A stretch of DNA of 6,968 nucleotides from an uncultured Oscillospiraceae bacterium (GTDB lineage Bacteria > Bacillota_A > Clostridia > Oscillospirales > Oscillospiraceae). Position numbers and translations under genes: made by a program. Positions 1 through 6,903 of this stretch are shown here, in pieces. Within the stretch, counting starts at the first letter, position 1; the number at the start of each line of letters is the position of its first letter. Where the stretch lies: assembly GCA_900757695.1 (NCBI GenBank), contig CAAEOU010000336.1, positions 1-6,968 on the forward strand. The letters are read 5' to 3'. Below the pieces are notes generated by a model. That model was not told the origin of the DNA and searched no databases. It saw only the letters and a program-made list of their open reading frames with translations.

Positions 1-1163
1 ACCGGAAGCTCACTGAGCAGAAGGCACTGGAGGAACAGCCCGCCCCGGAGGCGGCAGCCACCCCGGAGCTTCAGGCGGCCAGCGAAACCGACTACTTCAA
101 GGACATCAACAATGTCTATTCCCTCCTGGCGGTGGAGCCGATCGAGATGGAATTCGGCTACAGCCTGATCCCGTTGGTGGATGAGAAAAGCGGCGGCAAG
201 CTGATCAGCCGCATTGTGATATTCCGCCGGCAGTATGCCCAGGATATGGGCTTTGTCATCCCCTCTATCCGCCTCCACGACGGTGCGGCGCTGGGAACCA
301 ACCAGTATGTGATCAAAATCCGGGGGGAGGAGGTGGCCCGGGGAGAGATTCTGGTGGACTATTATCTGGCACTGGAGCCGTCCAATCCGGCGGGGACGAT
401 TGACGGGATTGAGACGGTGGAGCCGGCCTACGGCATCCCCTCCCGCTGGATTTTGCCGGAGAACAAGGAAATGGCGGAGATCTACGGGTATACGGTTATC
501 ACACCCCTGACCGTTATGCTTACCCACCTGTCGGAGACGATCAAAAAGCATGCCTATGAGCTGCTCAACCGCTCGGAGACCTTGCAGCTTGTGGAGAATC
601 TGAAAAAGACGGAGCCGGAGCTGGTGGCCGATGTGATCCCCAACGTCATCTCCTACGCCAACCTGGAAAAGATCCTGCGCAGCCTGCTGCGGGAGGGCAT
701 CCCCATCCGGGATCTGGCGGCCATTCTGGAGGCGGTGGTGGAGGCCAGTACCACGACCCATGATATCGACATGATCACCGAACAGGTGCGCGGTGCATTG
801 GGACGGACCATTACCCGGAAGTTCTGCGAAAATGGGCAGCTTCGGGTAGTGACGCTGGACGCGGAGCTGGAAAAGAAGGTACTGGCCGCCCTGACCAAGA
901 ACGAGCACGGCGTCTATCTGGCGCTCAGCCCTGATATTGTGCAGCAGATCGTACAGCAGGTGGGAGAGCTGCGGAAGAAATTTGAGGAGCTCTCCCAAAC
1001 GCCCATTCTGCTGACCAGCCAGATTATCCGTGTCTATCTCAGCCGTATGCTCGCCACATTCTATCCCGACATCTATGTGCTCTCCTTTAATGAAATCACG
1101 AGCAATGTGCAGATACAGGCCATTGGCAACATTACACTTCAGCCGCAGGAAAAGCGTGCATAG
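1..1163 (+). CDS. flhA: Flagellar export gate protein FlhA, C-terminal part (5' truncated by window edge)
   Basis: FlhA forms the nonameric export gate of the flagellar type III secretion apparatus, with a membrane domain followed by a cytosolic domain that docks export chaperones and substrates. The frame is open from base 3 to the TAG at 1161-1163, giving 386 residues. The family is usually about 680-700 residues, so the membrane domain lies upstream of the window. The first ~40 residues are a polar Ala/Pro/Glu-rich stretch, fitting the linker between membrane and cytosolic domains. From about residue 44 the cytosolic domain begins (VEPIEMEFGYSLIPLV), followed by family hallmarks such as AYGIPSRWI, GYTVITPLTVMLTHLSE, and PNVISYANLEKILRSLL with IPIRDLAAILEAV. 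The GTG at 132 falls inside this domain and is not a real start. No frameshift is seen. The next gene begins within 20 bases, so the two are probably co-transcribed. Confidence 0.96.
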   Translation, partial: RKLTEQKALEEQPAPEAAATPELQAASETDYFKDINNVYSLLAVEPIEMEFGYSLIPLVDEKSGGKLISRIVIFRRQYAQDMGFVIPSIRLHDGAALGTNQYVIKIRGEEVARGEILVDYYLALEPSNPAGTIDGIETVEPAYGIPSRWILPENKEMAEIYGYTVITPLTVMLTHLSETIKKHAYELLNRSETLQLVENLKKTEPELVADVIPNVISYANLEKILRSLLREGIPIRDLAAILEAVVEASTTTHDIDMITEQVRGALGRTITRKFCENGQLRVVTLDAELEKKVLAALTKNEHGVYLALSPDIVQQIVQQVGELRKKFEELSQTPILLTSQIIRVYLSRMLATFYPDIYVLSFNEITSNVQIQAIGNITLQPQEKRA

Positions 1164-1167
1164 AGAT

Positions 1168-1176
1168 GGGGAAGGG
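1168..1176 (+). promoter_or_regulatory. Ribosome binding site that decides the sigma factor start
   Basis: GGGGAAGGG lies seven bases before the ATG at 1184. The alternative ATG at 1166 has only AGGAAAAG eleven bases upstream, inside the flhA tail. The stronger and better spaced site supports the start at 1184, but the N-terminus is not conserved enough to settle it. Confidence 0.6.
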
Positions 1177-1183
1177 TATCTGC

Positions 1184-1987
1184 ATGAATAAGTTAAAACA
1201 GATGGAAACGGCCCTATCCCCCGGCGGAGGTCAGCAGGCGGTCGACCAGATGGACAATCAGACCCTTCTGCTGCGCTACAAGGAGACGGGGGATATGGAG
1301 CTGAAGTGGGCCCTGGTGCTGCGGTATACCGATCTGGTACGCCGGATTGCGATTCAGACCTGCGGGCTGTTCAGCGGGTTTACCCAGTTGGATGATGTGA
1401 TCCATGAGGGAATTTTGGTTCTGCTCAGCGCTGTGGACAAGTATGACCCCGAAAAGGAGGTCAAGTTCGAGGCGTACATCGCAAAGCGGCTGCGGGGAAT
1501 GGTGATCGACCTGGTACGCAAGCAGGACTGGATTCCGCGGAGGGTCCGGCAGAAGGCCACCCGGCTGAAGCGGGCGGCTGAGGAGCTGTCCATAGAGCTG
1601 GGCCATACCCCCAGCGATCAGGAGATGGCAGACTACCTGAAGCTCAGCCAGAAGGACTATGAGGAGCTCCTCTCTGAAACGGCGTTTTCCAACCTGATGT
1701 CTTTCGAGGTGCTTTTGGACACCTATGGGAATGTAACCGGCAAGGCACTGTCCGGCAATCCGCCGGAGGATGCTTATCAGCAAAAGGAGCTGCACGAGGT
1801 GCTGCGCCGGGGAATCGCCTCCCTGCGGGAGAATGAGCGGCTGGTGCTCTCCCTGTATTATGAAAAAGAGCTGACCATGAAGGAGATTGCACAGGTCCTT
1901 GGGGTCAGCGCGCCGCGTATTTCACAAATCCATAACCGGGCCATTCAGCGGCTCCAGGCCTACATGAAGCAGTACATAGGAGCGTAG
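1184..1987 (+). CDS. fliA: RNA polymerase sigma factor for flagellar genes, FliA/SigD (sigma-28) type
   Basis: This sigma-70-family factor of the sigma-28 group directs RNA polymerase to late flagellar and chemotaxis promoters. From the ATG at 1184 it has 267 residues, near the usual size (~240-260). Region 2 spans about residues 41-121, including FEAYIAKRLRGMVIDLVRK and the family-typical DWIPR at 115-119. Region 3 is about 130-185. Region 4 is about 200-260, with a helix-turn-helix around 230-254 (LTMKEIAQVLGVSAPRISQI). RISQIH and the DW.PR motif favour SigD/FliA/WhiG over housekeeping sigma. An upstream ATG at 1166 is possible, but the one at 1184 has a much better Shine-Dalgarno. A non-conserved N-terminal stretch of ~20 residues (ETALSPGGGQQAVDQ) precedes region 1.2/2. 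The gene lies directly after flhA and before the rod genes. No anti-sigma factor FlgM is in the window. Confidence 0.93.
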   Translation: MNKLKQMETALSPGGGQQAVDQMDNQTLLLRYKETGDMELKWALVLRYTDLVRRIAIQTCGLFSGFTQLDDVIHEGILVLLSAVDKYDPEKEVKFEAYIAKRLRGMVIDLVRKQDWIPRRVRQKATRLKRAAEELSIELGHTPSDQEMADYLKLSQKDYEELLSETAFSNLMSFEVLLDTYGNVTGKALSGNPPEDAYQQKELHEVLRRGIASLRENERLVLSLYYEKELTMKEIAQVLGVSAPRISQIHNRAIQRLQAYMKQYIGA

Positions 1988-2012
1988 TACACAGCAGAAG
2001 GGAGAAGGCCAT

Positions 2013-2765
2013 ATGACAAAAGGGTTTTACAACCTGACCTCCGGCATCCTGTCCCAGAGCCGCCGGCTGGACACGGTTGCCAACAACATGACGAATCTCT
2101 CCACCTCCGGGTATAAGGCGGAGCAGTATACGGACAGCACCTTCCAGGAAGTGCTGATCAGCCGGGTGGGCAATAAGGACAAAAGCAGCCCCACCGTGAT
2201 CGGTGAGGAGAGCTATATCCTGGCCCCCAGTCAGCTCTATGTGGACTATAGCCAGGGAAGCCTGGAGGAGACGGGGCTGACGCTCGACTTCGCCATCGAA
2301 GGGGATGGCTTTTTCGCCATCCAAACGGCTCAGGGCGTCGAGTACACCCGCAGCGGCAGCTTTTCTCTGGATGGGGAGGGCTATCTTTGCCTGCCCGCCC
2401 ATGGGCGGGTCCTGGGGGCGGATGGACAACCGGTCTATCTGGCCACCGACCGTATCCGGGCCGATCAGGCAGGGAACCTCTATACAGAGGGCGGCGGCTA
2501 TGTGGGCCGGCTGGGCCTGTATGCCTTTGCGGACAACGGGCTGCTGGAGAAAAATGAGAGCGGCCTGTTCGGTGCGAATGGGCAGGCGCCGGCTCCCTCC
2601 CAGGCAAAGCTCCACTGGAAATGGGTGGAGAATGCCAACGTGGACATGCTCCAGGAGATGAGCGATATGATGACGGCCCAGCGGGCGCTTCAGAGCGCCG
2701 CACAGGTGCTGAAGCTCTATGACGGCGTGCTGACCAAGGCGACAACAGAGCTGGGACGCTTATAA
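2013..2765 (+). CDS. Flagellar hook-basal body rod protein, FlgF/FlgG family (FlhO-like)
   Basis: This is a 250-residue axial protein of the flagellar rod, assembled outside the membrane after export through the flagellar type III apparatus. It has no Sec signal peptide, as expected. The N-terminal D0 helix contains ANNMTNLSTSGYKA (residues 23-36), a variant of the NNLANxxTxGFK signature. SLEETGLTLDFAIEGDGFF (83-101) and YTRSGSFSLD (111-120) are FlgF/FlgG core motifs. The C-terminal helix has NVDM (209-212) and AQRALQ (222-227). Its last ~20 residues depart from the usual QT.DEML pattern. The start has a good upstream GAAGGGAGAAGG, and the gene lies 25 bases after the sigma gene. The N-terminal half recalls Bacillus FlhO as I remember it. 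Whether it is the proximal (FlgF) or distal (FlgG) rod subunit cannot be told from sequence alone. Position as the first of a pair favours FlgF. Confidence 0.9.
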   Translation: MTKGFYNLTSGILSQSRRLDTVANNMTNLSTSGYKAEQYTDSTFQEVLISRVGNKDKSSPTVIGEESYILAPSQLYVDYSQGSLEETGLTLDFAIEGDGFFAIQTAQGVEYTRSGSFSLDGEGYLCLPAHGRVLGADGQPVYLATDRIRADQAGNLYTEGGGYVGRLGLYAFADNGLLEKNESGLFGANGQAPAPSQAKLHWKWVENANVDMLQEMSDMMTAQRALQSAAQVLKLYDGVLTKATTELGRL

Positions 2766-2781
2766 GCAGAGGAGGAGAACG

Positions 2782-3513
2782 ATGCTTCAGGCTTTTTATA
2801 CCGCCACGGTGGGCGCGCAGCAGCAAATGGAGCGAATGGGAGTCCAGGGCAATAATATGGCCAACGCGAACACCTTTGGATTCCGGGCGGAGAAGCCCGC
2901 CTTTGAGGCTCTGATGTACCGGATGGTAGACGGTATCGACGGCCAGCAGCTCCCCAAGGGCAGCGGTACCCGCATGGTGTCCATCATCACGGATTTCCGC
3001 TCCGCAGCGCTGGAGGAGACGGGGCGCAAGCAGGATTACGCCATTGTGGGCGACGGCTTTTTCGCCCTGTATGACCCGGATACCGGAGAGATTTCCTACA
3101 CCCGGGACGGCTCCTTCGCCCTGTCCTCGTTTCAGCAGACAAAGGAGGACGGAACAACGGATACGCTTTACTATCTGGCGGATGGAGAGGGCCGGCAGGT
3201 TCTGGACACCAACGGCTATCCCATTGTGGTGACGGACGCTGAGGCGCGCCAGCCTGTGGGCGTGTTTACCATTCAATACCTGGACGGCCTTCAGCATGTG
3301 GGCAGCGGCCGGTTTGTGACCACGGAGAAAAACGGTGCGGTGTGGATGAGCCCCTCGGAGGTGCGCCAGGGCTATCTGGAGAGCTCCAATGTGGACTTGG
3401 CTTCTGAGATGGGAAAGGTGATTGAGGCCCAGCGGACATACAGCTATGTCCTGCGCATGATGCAGACAGCGGACGAAATCGAGACGACGGTCAACAACCT
3501 GACAAACGGATAG
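2782..3513 (+). CDS. flgG: Flagellar basal-body rod protein, FlgG family
   Basis: This is the second rod-protein paralogue, 243 residues, preceded by a strong AGAGGAGGAG ribosome site and only 16 bases after its partner. The D0 signature GNNMANANTFGFR is at residues 23-35. A core segment runs LEETGRKQDYAIVGDGFF, with GDGFF at 90-94, followed by YTRDGSFAL. The C-terminal D0 helix carries SNVDL (202-206), AQRTYS (216-221) and MQTADEIETTVNNL, closer to the FlgG consensus than in the first copy. Family knowledge places FlgG as the distal rod, built from subunits exported via FlhA. The tandem pair matches flgF-flgG of many bacteria and flhO-flhP of Bacillus. Which paralogue forms the distal rod is an inference from C-terminal conservation and gene order. 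Confidence 0.92.
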   Translation: MLQAFYTATVGAQQQMERMGVQGNNMANANTFGFRAEKPAFEALMYRMVDGIDGQQLPKGSGTRMVSIITDFRSAALEETGRKQDYAIVGDGFFALYDPDTGEISYTRDGSFALSSFQQTKEDGTTDTLYYLADGEGRQVLDTNGYPIVVTDAEARQPVGVFTIQYLDGLQHVGSGRFVTTEKNGAVWMSPSEVRQGYLESSNVDLASEMGKVIEAQRTYSYVLRMMQTADEIETTVNNLTNG

Positions 3514-3526
3514 GCAGGGAAAATAC

Positions 3527-4147
3527 GTGAAAAATTTTAATGAACTCAGCGGCCTGGAACTGGATACGCTCCGGGAGATCGGCAGCATCGGGACGGGCAA
3601 CGCGGCGACGGCCCTCTCCAGCCTGCTCCAGTGTGAGGTGCGCATTGAAATGCCGGAGGTGCGCATCCTCGGTTACAACGAGGCCATCGACTGGATCGGC
3701 GGGCCGGAGGTGATCACGGCCGGTGTGCTGGTGCGTCTGGGCGGGGAAATCAACGGTATTATGCTCTCGGTACAGCAGATGGACTTTATCAATCAGGTGC
3801 TGGGCCGCATGATGAACCGGACGGTTTGCGAATATGGGCAGCTCTCGGAGCTGGACCGCTCAGCCCTGGTAGAGGTGGGCAACATCATGATCTCCACCTT
3901 CGTCAACGCCCTCTCTGGATTGGCTGGGGTAACGATTCAGCCATCGGTGCCTGGCTTTGCTGTGGACATGCAGGGGGCGATTATTACGGTGCCCATGGCG
4001 GAGTTTGGAGGACAGTCGGATTACATTATGACCATCGGCACCAATTTCATCTGCGAAAAGCACAGCGTGCCCTGCCGCCTCCTGCTGTCACCTGACGTGC
4101 GTTCCCTCAATTTCCTGCTGCGGAAGCTGGGTGTTTTGGATGAATGA
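3527..4147 (+). CDS. cheC: CheC, CheY-phosphate phosphatase of the chemotaxis pathway
   Basis: CheC dephosphorylates CheY-P and binds CheD, tying receptor modification to the response regulator's state. The 206-residue protein has the pseudo-symmetric pair of CheC active-site motifs (D/S-x3-E-x2-N-x22-P). The second is intact: S112, E116, N119 and P142, within SALVEVGN and the following QPSVP. The first is D13, E17, then Ser20 where Asn is expected, with P43 at the correct spacing. Length matches Bacillus CheC (~209). The GTG start at 3527 has AGGGA six bases upstream and gives the expected N-terminus just before motif 1. FliY, which also has CheC domains, is longer and carries a C-terminal SpoA domain that is absent here. 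The 3' end overlaps cheD, fitting coupled synthesis of two proteins that form a complex. Confidence 0.94.
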   Translation: MKNFNELSGLELDTLREIGSIGTGNAATALSSLLQCEVRIEMPEVRILGYNEAIDWIGGPEVITAGVLVRLGGEINGIMLSVQQMDFINQVLGRMMNRTVCEYGQLSELDRSALVEVGNIMISTFVNALSGLAGVTIQPSVPGFAVDMQGAIITVPMAEFGGQSDYIMTIGTNFICEKHSVPCRLLLSPDVRSLNFLLRKLGVLDE

Positions 4148-4622
4148 CAAGCTGGTGGTTGGGATCGCCGACATGAAAATGGCGCAGGGCAGTGGGATGC
4201 TGGTGACTTACGCCCTGGGCTCCTGCATTGGAATCTGCTTCTATGATCCCATGCTCAAGCTGGCCGCCCTGCTCCACATCATGCTGCCCCTGAATCTGGA
4301 GACGGGGCGGAAGTCCCCGCTCAAGTATGCGGATACCGGCATCCGGGAGACGCTGCGGGAAATGGAGCGGCGAGGCGCCAAACGGGCGCGGGTTACAGCC
4401 AAAATTGCCGGCGGAGCCCGCATGTTTGAGGTAGCCGGCGGTGGAAATCTGGGCAATATTGGACAGCGGAATATTGAAAGCGTCCATATGACGCTGCGTA
4501 CAGAGGGCGTCCGGCTGCTACAGGAGGATGTAGGCGGCACGGTGGCCCGGACCCTGCTCTTTGACGCGGCCACCGGACAAGGCTGTGTCCGCTGCTACGG
4601 AAAGCCGGAGCTCATTTTTTAG
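4140..4622 (+). CDS. cheD: CheD, chemoreceptor glutamine deamidase
   Basis: CheD deamidates specific glutamines in methyl-accepting chemoreceptors and, in the CheC-CheD-CheYp system, is held by CheC. From the ATG at 4140 the protein has 160 residues, typical for the family. The catalytic set is present with family spacing: T23, C29 in TYALGSCIGI, and H46 in LLHIMLP. The later signature GGARMFEV, then NIGQRNIE, is also intact. The start at 4140 gives the expected MNDKLVVGIADMK. A GTG nine bases upstream (4131) in the same frame is the alternative, with GGAAG four bases before it. The ATG lies within the end of cheC (ATGAATGA, an 8-base overlap), which suggests translational coupling. Confidence 0.94.
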   Translation: MNDKLVVGIADMKMAQGSGMLVTYALGSCIGICFYDPMLKLAALLHIMLPLNLETGRKSPLKYADTGIRETLREMERRGAKRARVTAKIAGGARMFEVAGGGNLGNIGQRNIESVHMTLRTEGVRLLQEDVGGTVARTLLFDAATGQGCVRCYGKPELIF

Positions 4623-4649
4623 CCGGTAGGAATAGAACAATCTGAAAGT

Positions 4650-4655
4650 GGGGGA
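4650..4655 (+). promoter_or_regulatory. Ribosome binding site that decides the cheV start
   Basis: GGGGGA lies seven bases before the ATG at 4663. The in-frame GTG at 4648 has only A-rich sequence without a Shine-Dalgarno upstream (AACAATCTGAAA). The ATG at 4663 also places the N-terminus at the usual distance from the CheW domain. The 4623-4662 gap, the largest between genes here, shows no other signal I can identify. Confidence 0.6.
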
Positions 4656-4662
4656 ATGGGTC

Positions 4663-5604
4663 ATGGAAAACAACAAAGACGGAATTTTATTGGAGACGGG
4701 GACAAACGAGATTGAGATCATGGAGTTTACCATTGACGGAAATCTCTACGGGATCAATGTGGCCAAGGTGCGTGAGATTATGCTGTCGGCGCCGGTGCAC
4801 CCAATGCCCCATGCCCACCCGGCAGTGGAAGGGATTTTTAAACCCCGGGACATCGTGATTACCGTGGTGGATCTGCCGGAGTATCTCAGTGGACATACCG
4901 AACCCAAAGGGGAAAAGGATCTCTTCATTATCACCAATTTCAATAAAATGTACATTGCCTTCCGCGTCCATACGGTAGTGGGGATCAGCCGTATCTCGTG
5001 GCGGGACATCCAGAAGCCGGACAACACGGTTTCCGGGGGCGCAGACGGGGTTGCCACCGGAATCGCTCAGTGCGGCAAGGACTTGGTCACGATTCTGGAT
5101 TTTGAAAAGATTGTGGCCGAGATTGCGCCGGAGACCGGTATCCAGCTCAGTGAGGTGGATGCTATGGGTAAGCGGGAGAAGCGAAGCGAGCCGGTCTGGG
5201 TCGCGGAGGACTCCATCCTGCTGTCCCAGATGATCCGTACCGCGCTGACTAAGGCGGGGTATACCAACCTGCGCATGTTCCAAAACGGCGCAGAGCTGTG
5301 GGAGGCGCTGCAGGCGTGTAAGGACGGCGGGGGCCCCACCGGACAGGTTTCTATTGTGATTACCGACCTGGAGATGCCCCAGATGGACGGCCATAACCTC
5401 ACCAAGCGGATCAAGGAGGATAAAGAGCTGCAGGCCATTCCAGTGATCATTTTCTCCTCCCTGATTACAGAGGAGATGCGCCGCAAGGGCAAAGAGGTCG
5501 GTGCGGATGAGCAGTTGAGCAAGCCGGAAATCGGGCATTTGATCGGAATTGTGGACCATCTTTTGGAGCGCAGCAGACGGAAGCGGGAGGCAGGACAGGC
5601 ATGA
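4663..5604 (+). CDS. cheV: CheV, CheW-type coupling protein fused to a receiver domain
   Basis: CheV links chemoreceptors to the CheA kinase through its CheW-like domain. Phosphorylation of its receiver domain alters coupling and contributes to adaptation. The 313-residue protein is close to the Bacillus length (~303). The CheW domain occupies about residues 10-160, beginning ILLETGTNEIEIMEF and including YGINVAKVREI. The receiver spans about 178-303. It has the acidic pair E182-D183, phosphoacceptor D235 in VITDLEMPQMDGH, the switch Ser in VIIFSSLIT (about 265), and K287 in EQLSKPEIG. All are intact, so it should be phosphorylatable. VGADEQLSKPEI is very characteristic of Firmicute CheV. The tail is short and basic (RSRRKREAGQA). 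It follows cheD after 40 bases and its stop overlaps the next start (ATGA). No cheW gene is in this window, so CheV could serve as a main coupler, but one may lie elsewhere. Confidence 0.95.
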   Translation: MENNKDGILLETGTNEIEIMEFTIDGNLYGINVAKVREIMLSAPVHPMPHAHPAVEGIFKPRDIVITVVDLPEYLSGHTEPKGEKDLFIITNFNKMYIAFRVHTVVGISRISWRDIQKPDNTVSGGADGVATGIAQCGKDLVTILDFEKIVAEIAPETGIQLSEVDAMGKREKRSEPVWVAEDSILLSQMIRTALTKAGYTNLRMFQNGAELWEALQACKDGGGPTGQVSIVITDLEMPQMDGHNLTKRIKEDKELQAIPVIIFSSLITEEMRRKGKEVGADEQLSKPEIGHLIGIVDHLLERSRRKREAGQA

Positions 5605-6887
5605 GCAGCAAATATATCGTTCGTCAGCCCATCAAAGACCAGGCAAATAAGATCATCGGCTATGAGATCCAGTACCACGGGGAAAACCAGGCCTTTGGCG
5701 ACAACGGCAAAAACGTCAGGGAGAACGACTTTGCCGCAGCGGACACCATTTACAATTTCCTCACCATGAATACCGATAAGCTGCTGCGCGGCTCACTGAA
5801 TTTTATGACCTTCACCACCACGCTTCTGATGAAAAAAACGCCCCACCTCTTTGACAAGGGGGAGCTGGTGATCCAGATTGACGACAGCGTTATCATTCAT
5901 CCCCTGGCCATGCATATGGTGCAGCAGTATGCAAAAGAGGGCTATCAGGTGGCGGTCAATGAATTCCAGTTTGCCCCGCGCTATCTGGGAATCCTGGACC
6001 GGATCGACTACATTAAGCTGAACATCCAGACCACGCCGGAGCTGACGCTGAAAAACATCATCGACATCGCCCACAGCATGAAAAAGCAGTGTATCGCCGT
6101 GGGGATTGACCGGGAGGAAACCTACCAGAAGGCCGTCAAGCTGGGGGTGGATGCCCTGGAGGGCCCCTATGTGGCGGAAAAGCTGACCACACAGACCCAC
6201 AGCAGCGGATATTTGCAGAGCAACTTCTTCCGCCTGATGGTGGCGATGACGCGGGACGAGCCGGATGTGGAGGAGATTGAGCAGATTATTTCCGTAGATG
6301 CTACGCTGACCTATGGCCTGCTGCGGATGGCAAACTCCTGCTATTATGCGCTCCGCCACCGGGTAACCAGCGTACGCCAGGCGATCATGACTATGGGCCT
6401 GAGCGAACTGCGTCAATGGGTCTACCTGCTGAGCGCCAGCAATGCCGAGAATCAGATGGAGGAGGGCGCGGAGGAGTTTCTCAGAATGTCGTTCATGCGG
6501 GCCAACTTCTGTAGCAAGCTGATGAACTACGCAAAGGATATGCCGATCTCCAAGCCGGATGCCTACTTAATGGGGATGTTTTCTACCCTGAATTATCTCA
6601 TTGATGCTCCGCTGGCGGAGATTCTGAAGCCCATTCCTCTGTGTGCGGAGGCTAAGGAGGCCCTTTTACAGCATACCGGCCGGGCTGGAATGCTGTACGA
6701 TCTGGCCCTGAGCTATGAACATGCGGATTGGGAAAAGATTGATAGACTGACCGGAGAGCTTGGAATTCCTACGAATCTGCTGACCAGTCTCTATTTTACC
6801 TGTATGGAAGAGGTAAACCGGGTTTGGATCGAAATGAACCGGCCGGTGCAGGGACAGATAACCGATGACACAAAGATAGATACCTAA
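5601..6887 (+). CDS. Degenerate EAL plus HDOD domain protein (YuxH/CdgJ type), putative motility/signalling regulator
   Basis: This 428-residue protein has an EAL-like domain at about 5-195 and an HDOD domain at about 205-400. The order matches YuxH of Bacillus and CdgJ of Vibrio cholerae, the latter linked to motility. The EAL fold is suggested by YIVRQPIKD, GYEIQYHG in place of the EAL strand, DYIKLNI, and GVDALEGPYVAEKL. Metal and catalytic positions are lost: Q92 and D95 where the E..E pair is expected, NEFQ (120-123) where DDFG is expected, and V167 in AVGID where AEGVE is expected. Cyclic-di-GMP hydrolysis is therefore unlikely, as is common in this subgroup. The HDOD part shows FFRLMVAMTRDEPDVEEIEQ, SVDATLTYGLLRMANSCYY and TSVRQAIMTMGLSELRQW. 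HDOD domains lack phosphohydrolase activity and usually mediate regulation. The ATG lies in the cheV stop (ATGA overlap), implying coupled translation. The exact function is unknown. Confidence 0.88.
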   Translation: MSSKYIVRQPIKDQANKIIGYEIQYHGENQAFGDNGKNVRENDFAAADTIYNFLTMNTDKLLRGSLNFMTFTTTLLMKKTPHLFDKGELVIQIDDSVIIHPLAMHMVQQYAKEGYQVAVNEFQFAPRYLGILDRIDYIKLNIQTTPELTLKNIIDIAHSMKKQCIAVGIDREETYQKAVKLGVDALEGPYVAEKLTTQTHSSGYLQSNFFRLMVAMTRDEPDVEEIEQIISVDATLTYGLLRMANSCYYALRHRVTSVRQAIMTMGLSELRQWVYLLSASNAENQMEEGAEEFLRMSFMRANFCSKLMNYAKDMPISKPDAYLMGMFSTLNYLIDAPLAEILKPIPLCAEAKEALLQHTGRAGMLYDLALSYEHADWEKIDRLTGELGIPTNLLTSLYFTCMEEVNRVWIEMNRPVQGQITDDTKIDT

Positions 6888-6903
6888 AGTATCCTTCTGT
6901 TGC

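Noticed and set aside
132..134. GTG as start of a stand-alone 343-residue protein
   Set aside because: The frame is open back to the window edge with linker-like coding sequence, and the GTG falls at the beginning of the FlhA cytosolic domain without a ribosome site.
1987..2012. Sigma-28-type promoter before the rod genes
   Set aside because: The 25-base gap is largely taken up by the ribosome binding site, and I see no TAAA / GCCGATA-like pair there or in the other gaps.
2158..3666. Long minus-strand open frame of ~500 codons opposite the two rod genes and the start of cheC
   Set aside because: It lies antisense to three well-recognised genes, has no recognisable domain, and has a low-complexity Arg/Pro/Ser-rich product typical of reverse frames in high-GC DNA.
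4581..4620. Weak nested hairpin (GGCT/AGCC outside TCCG/CGGA) followed by TTTTTT at 4615-4620, as a terminator at the end of cheD
   Set aside because: The stems are only 4+4 bp with an internal loop, the T run is 8 bases away from the stem, and all of it codes for the conserved end of CheD.
4687..5559. Long minus-strand open frame opposite cheV
   Set aside because: CheV is unambiguous on the plus strand in both its domains. The reverse product is His/Leu-rich with no domain I recognise.
5832..5838. Run of seven A's in the HDOD gene as a programmed frameshift or broken site
   Set aside because: The frame continues without interruption through conserved sequence on both sides, with no overlapping alternative product.
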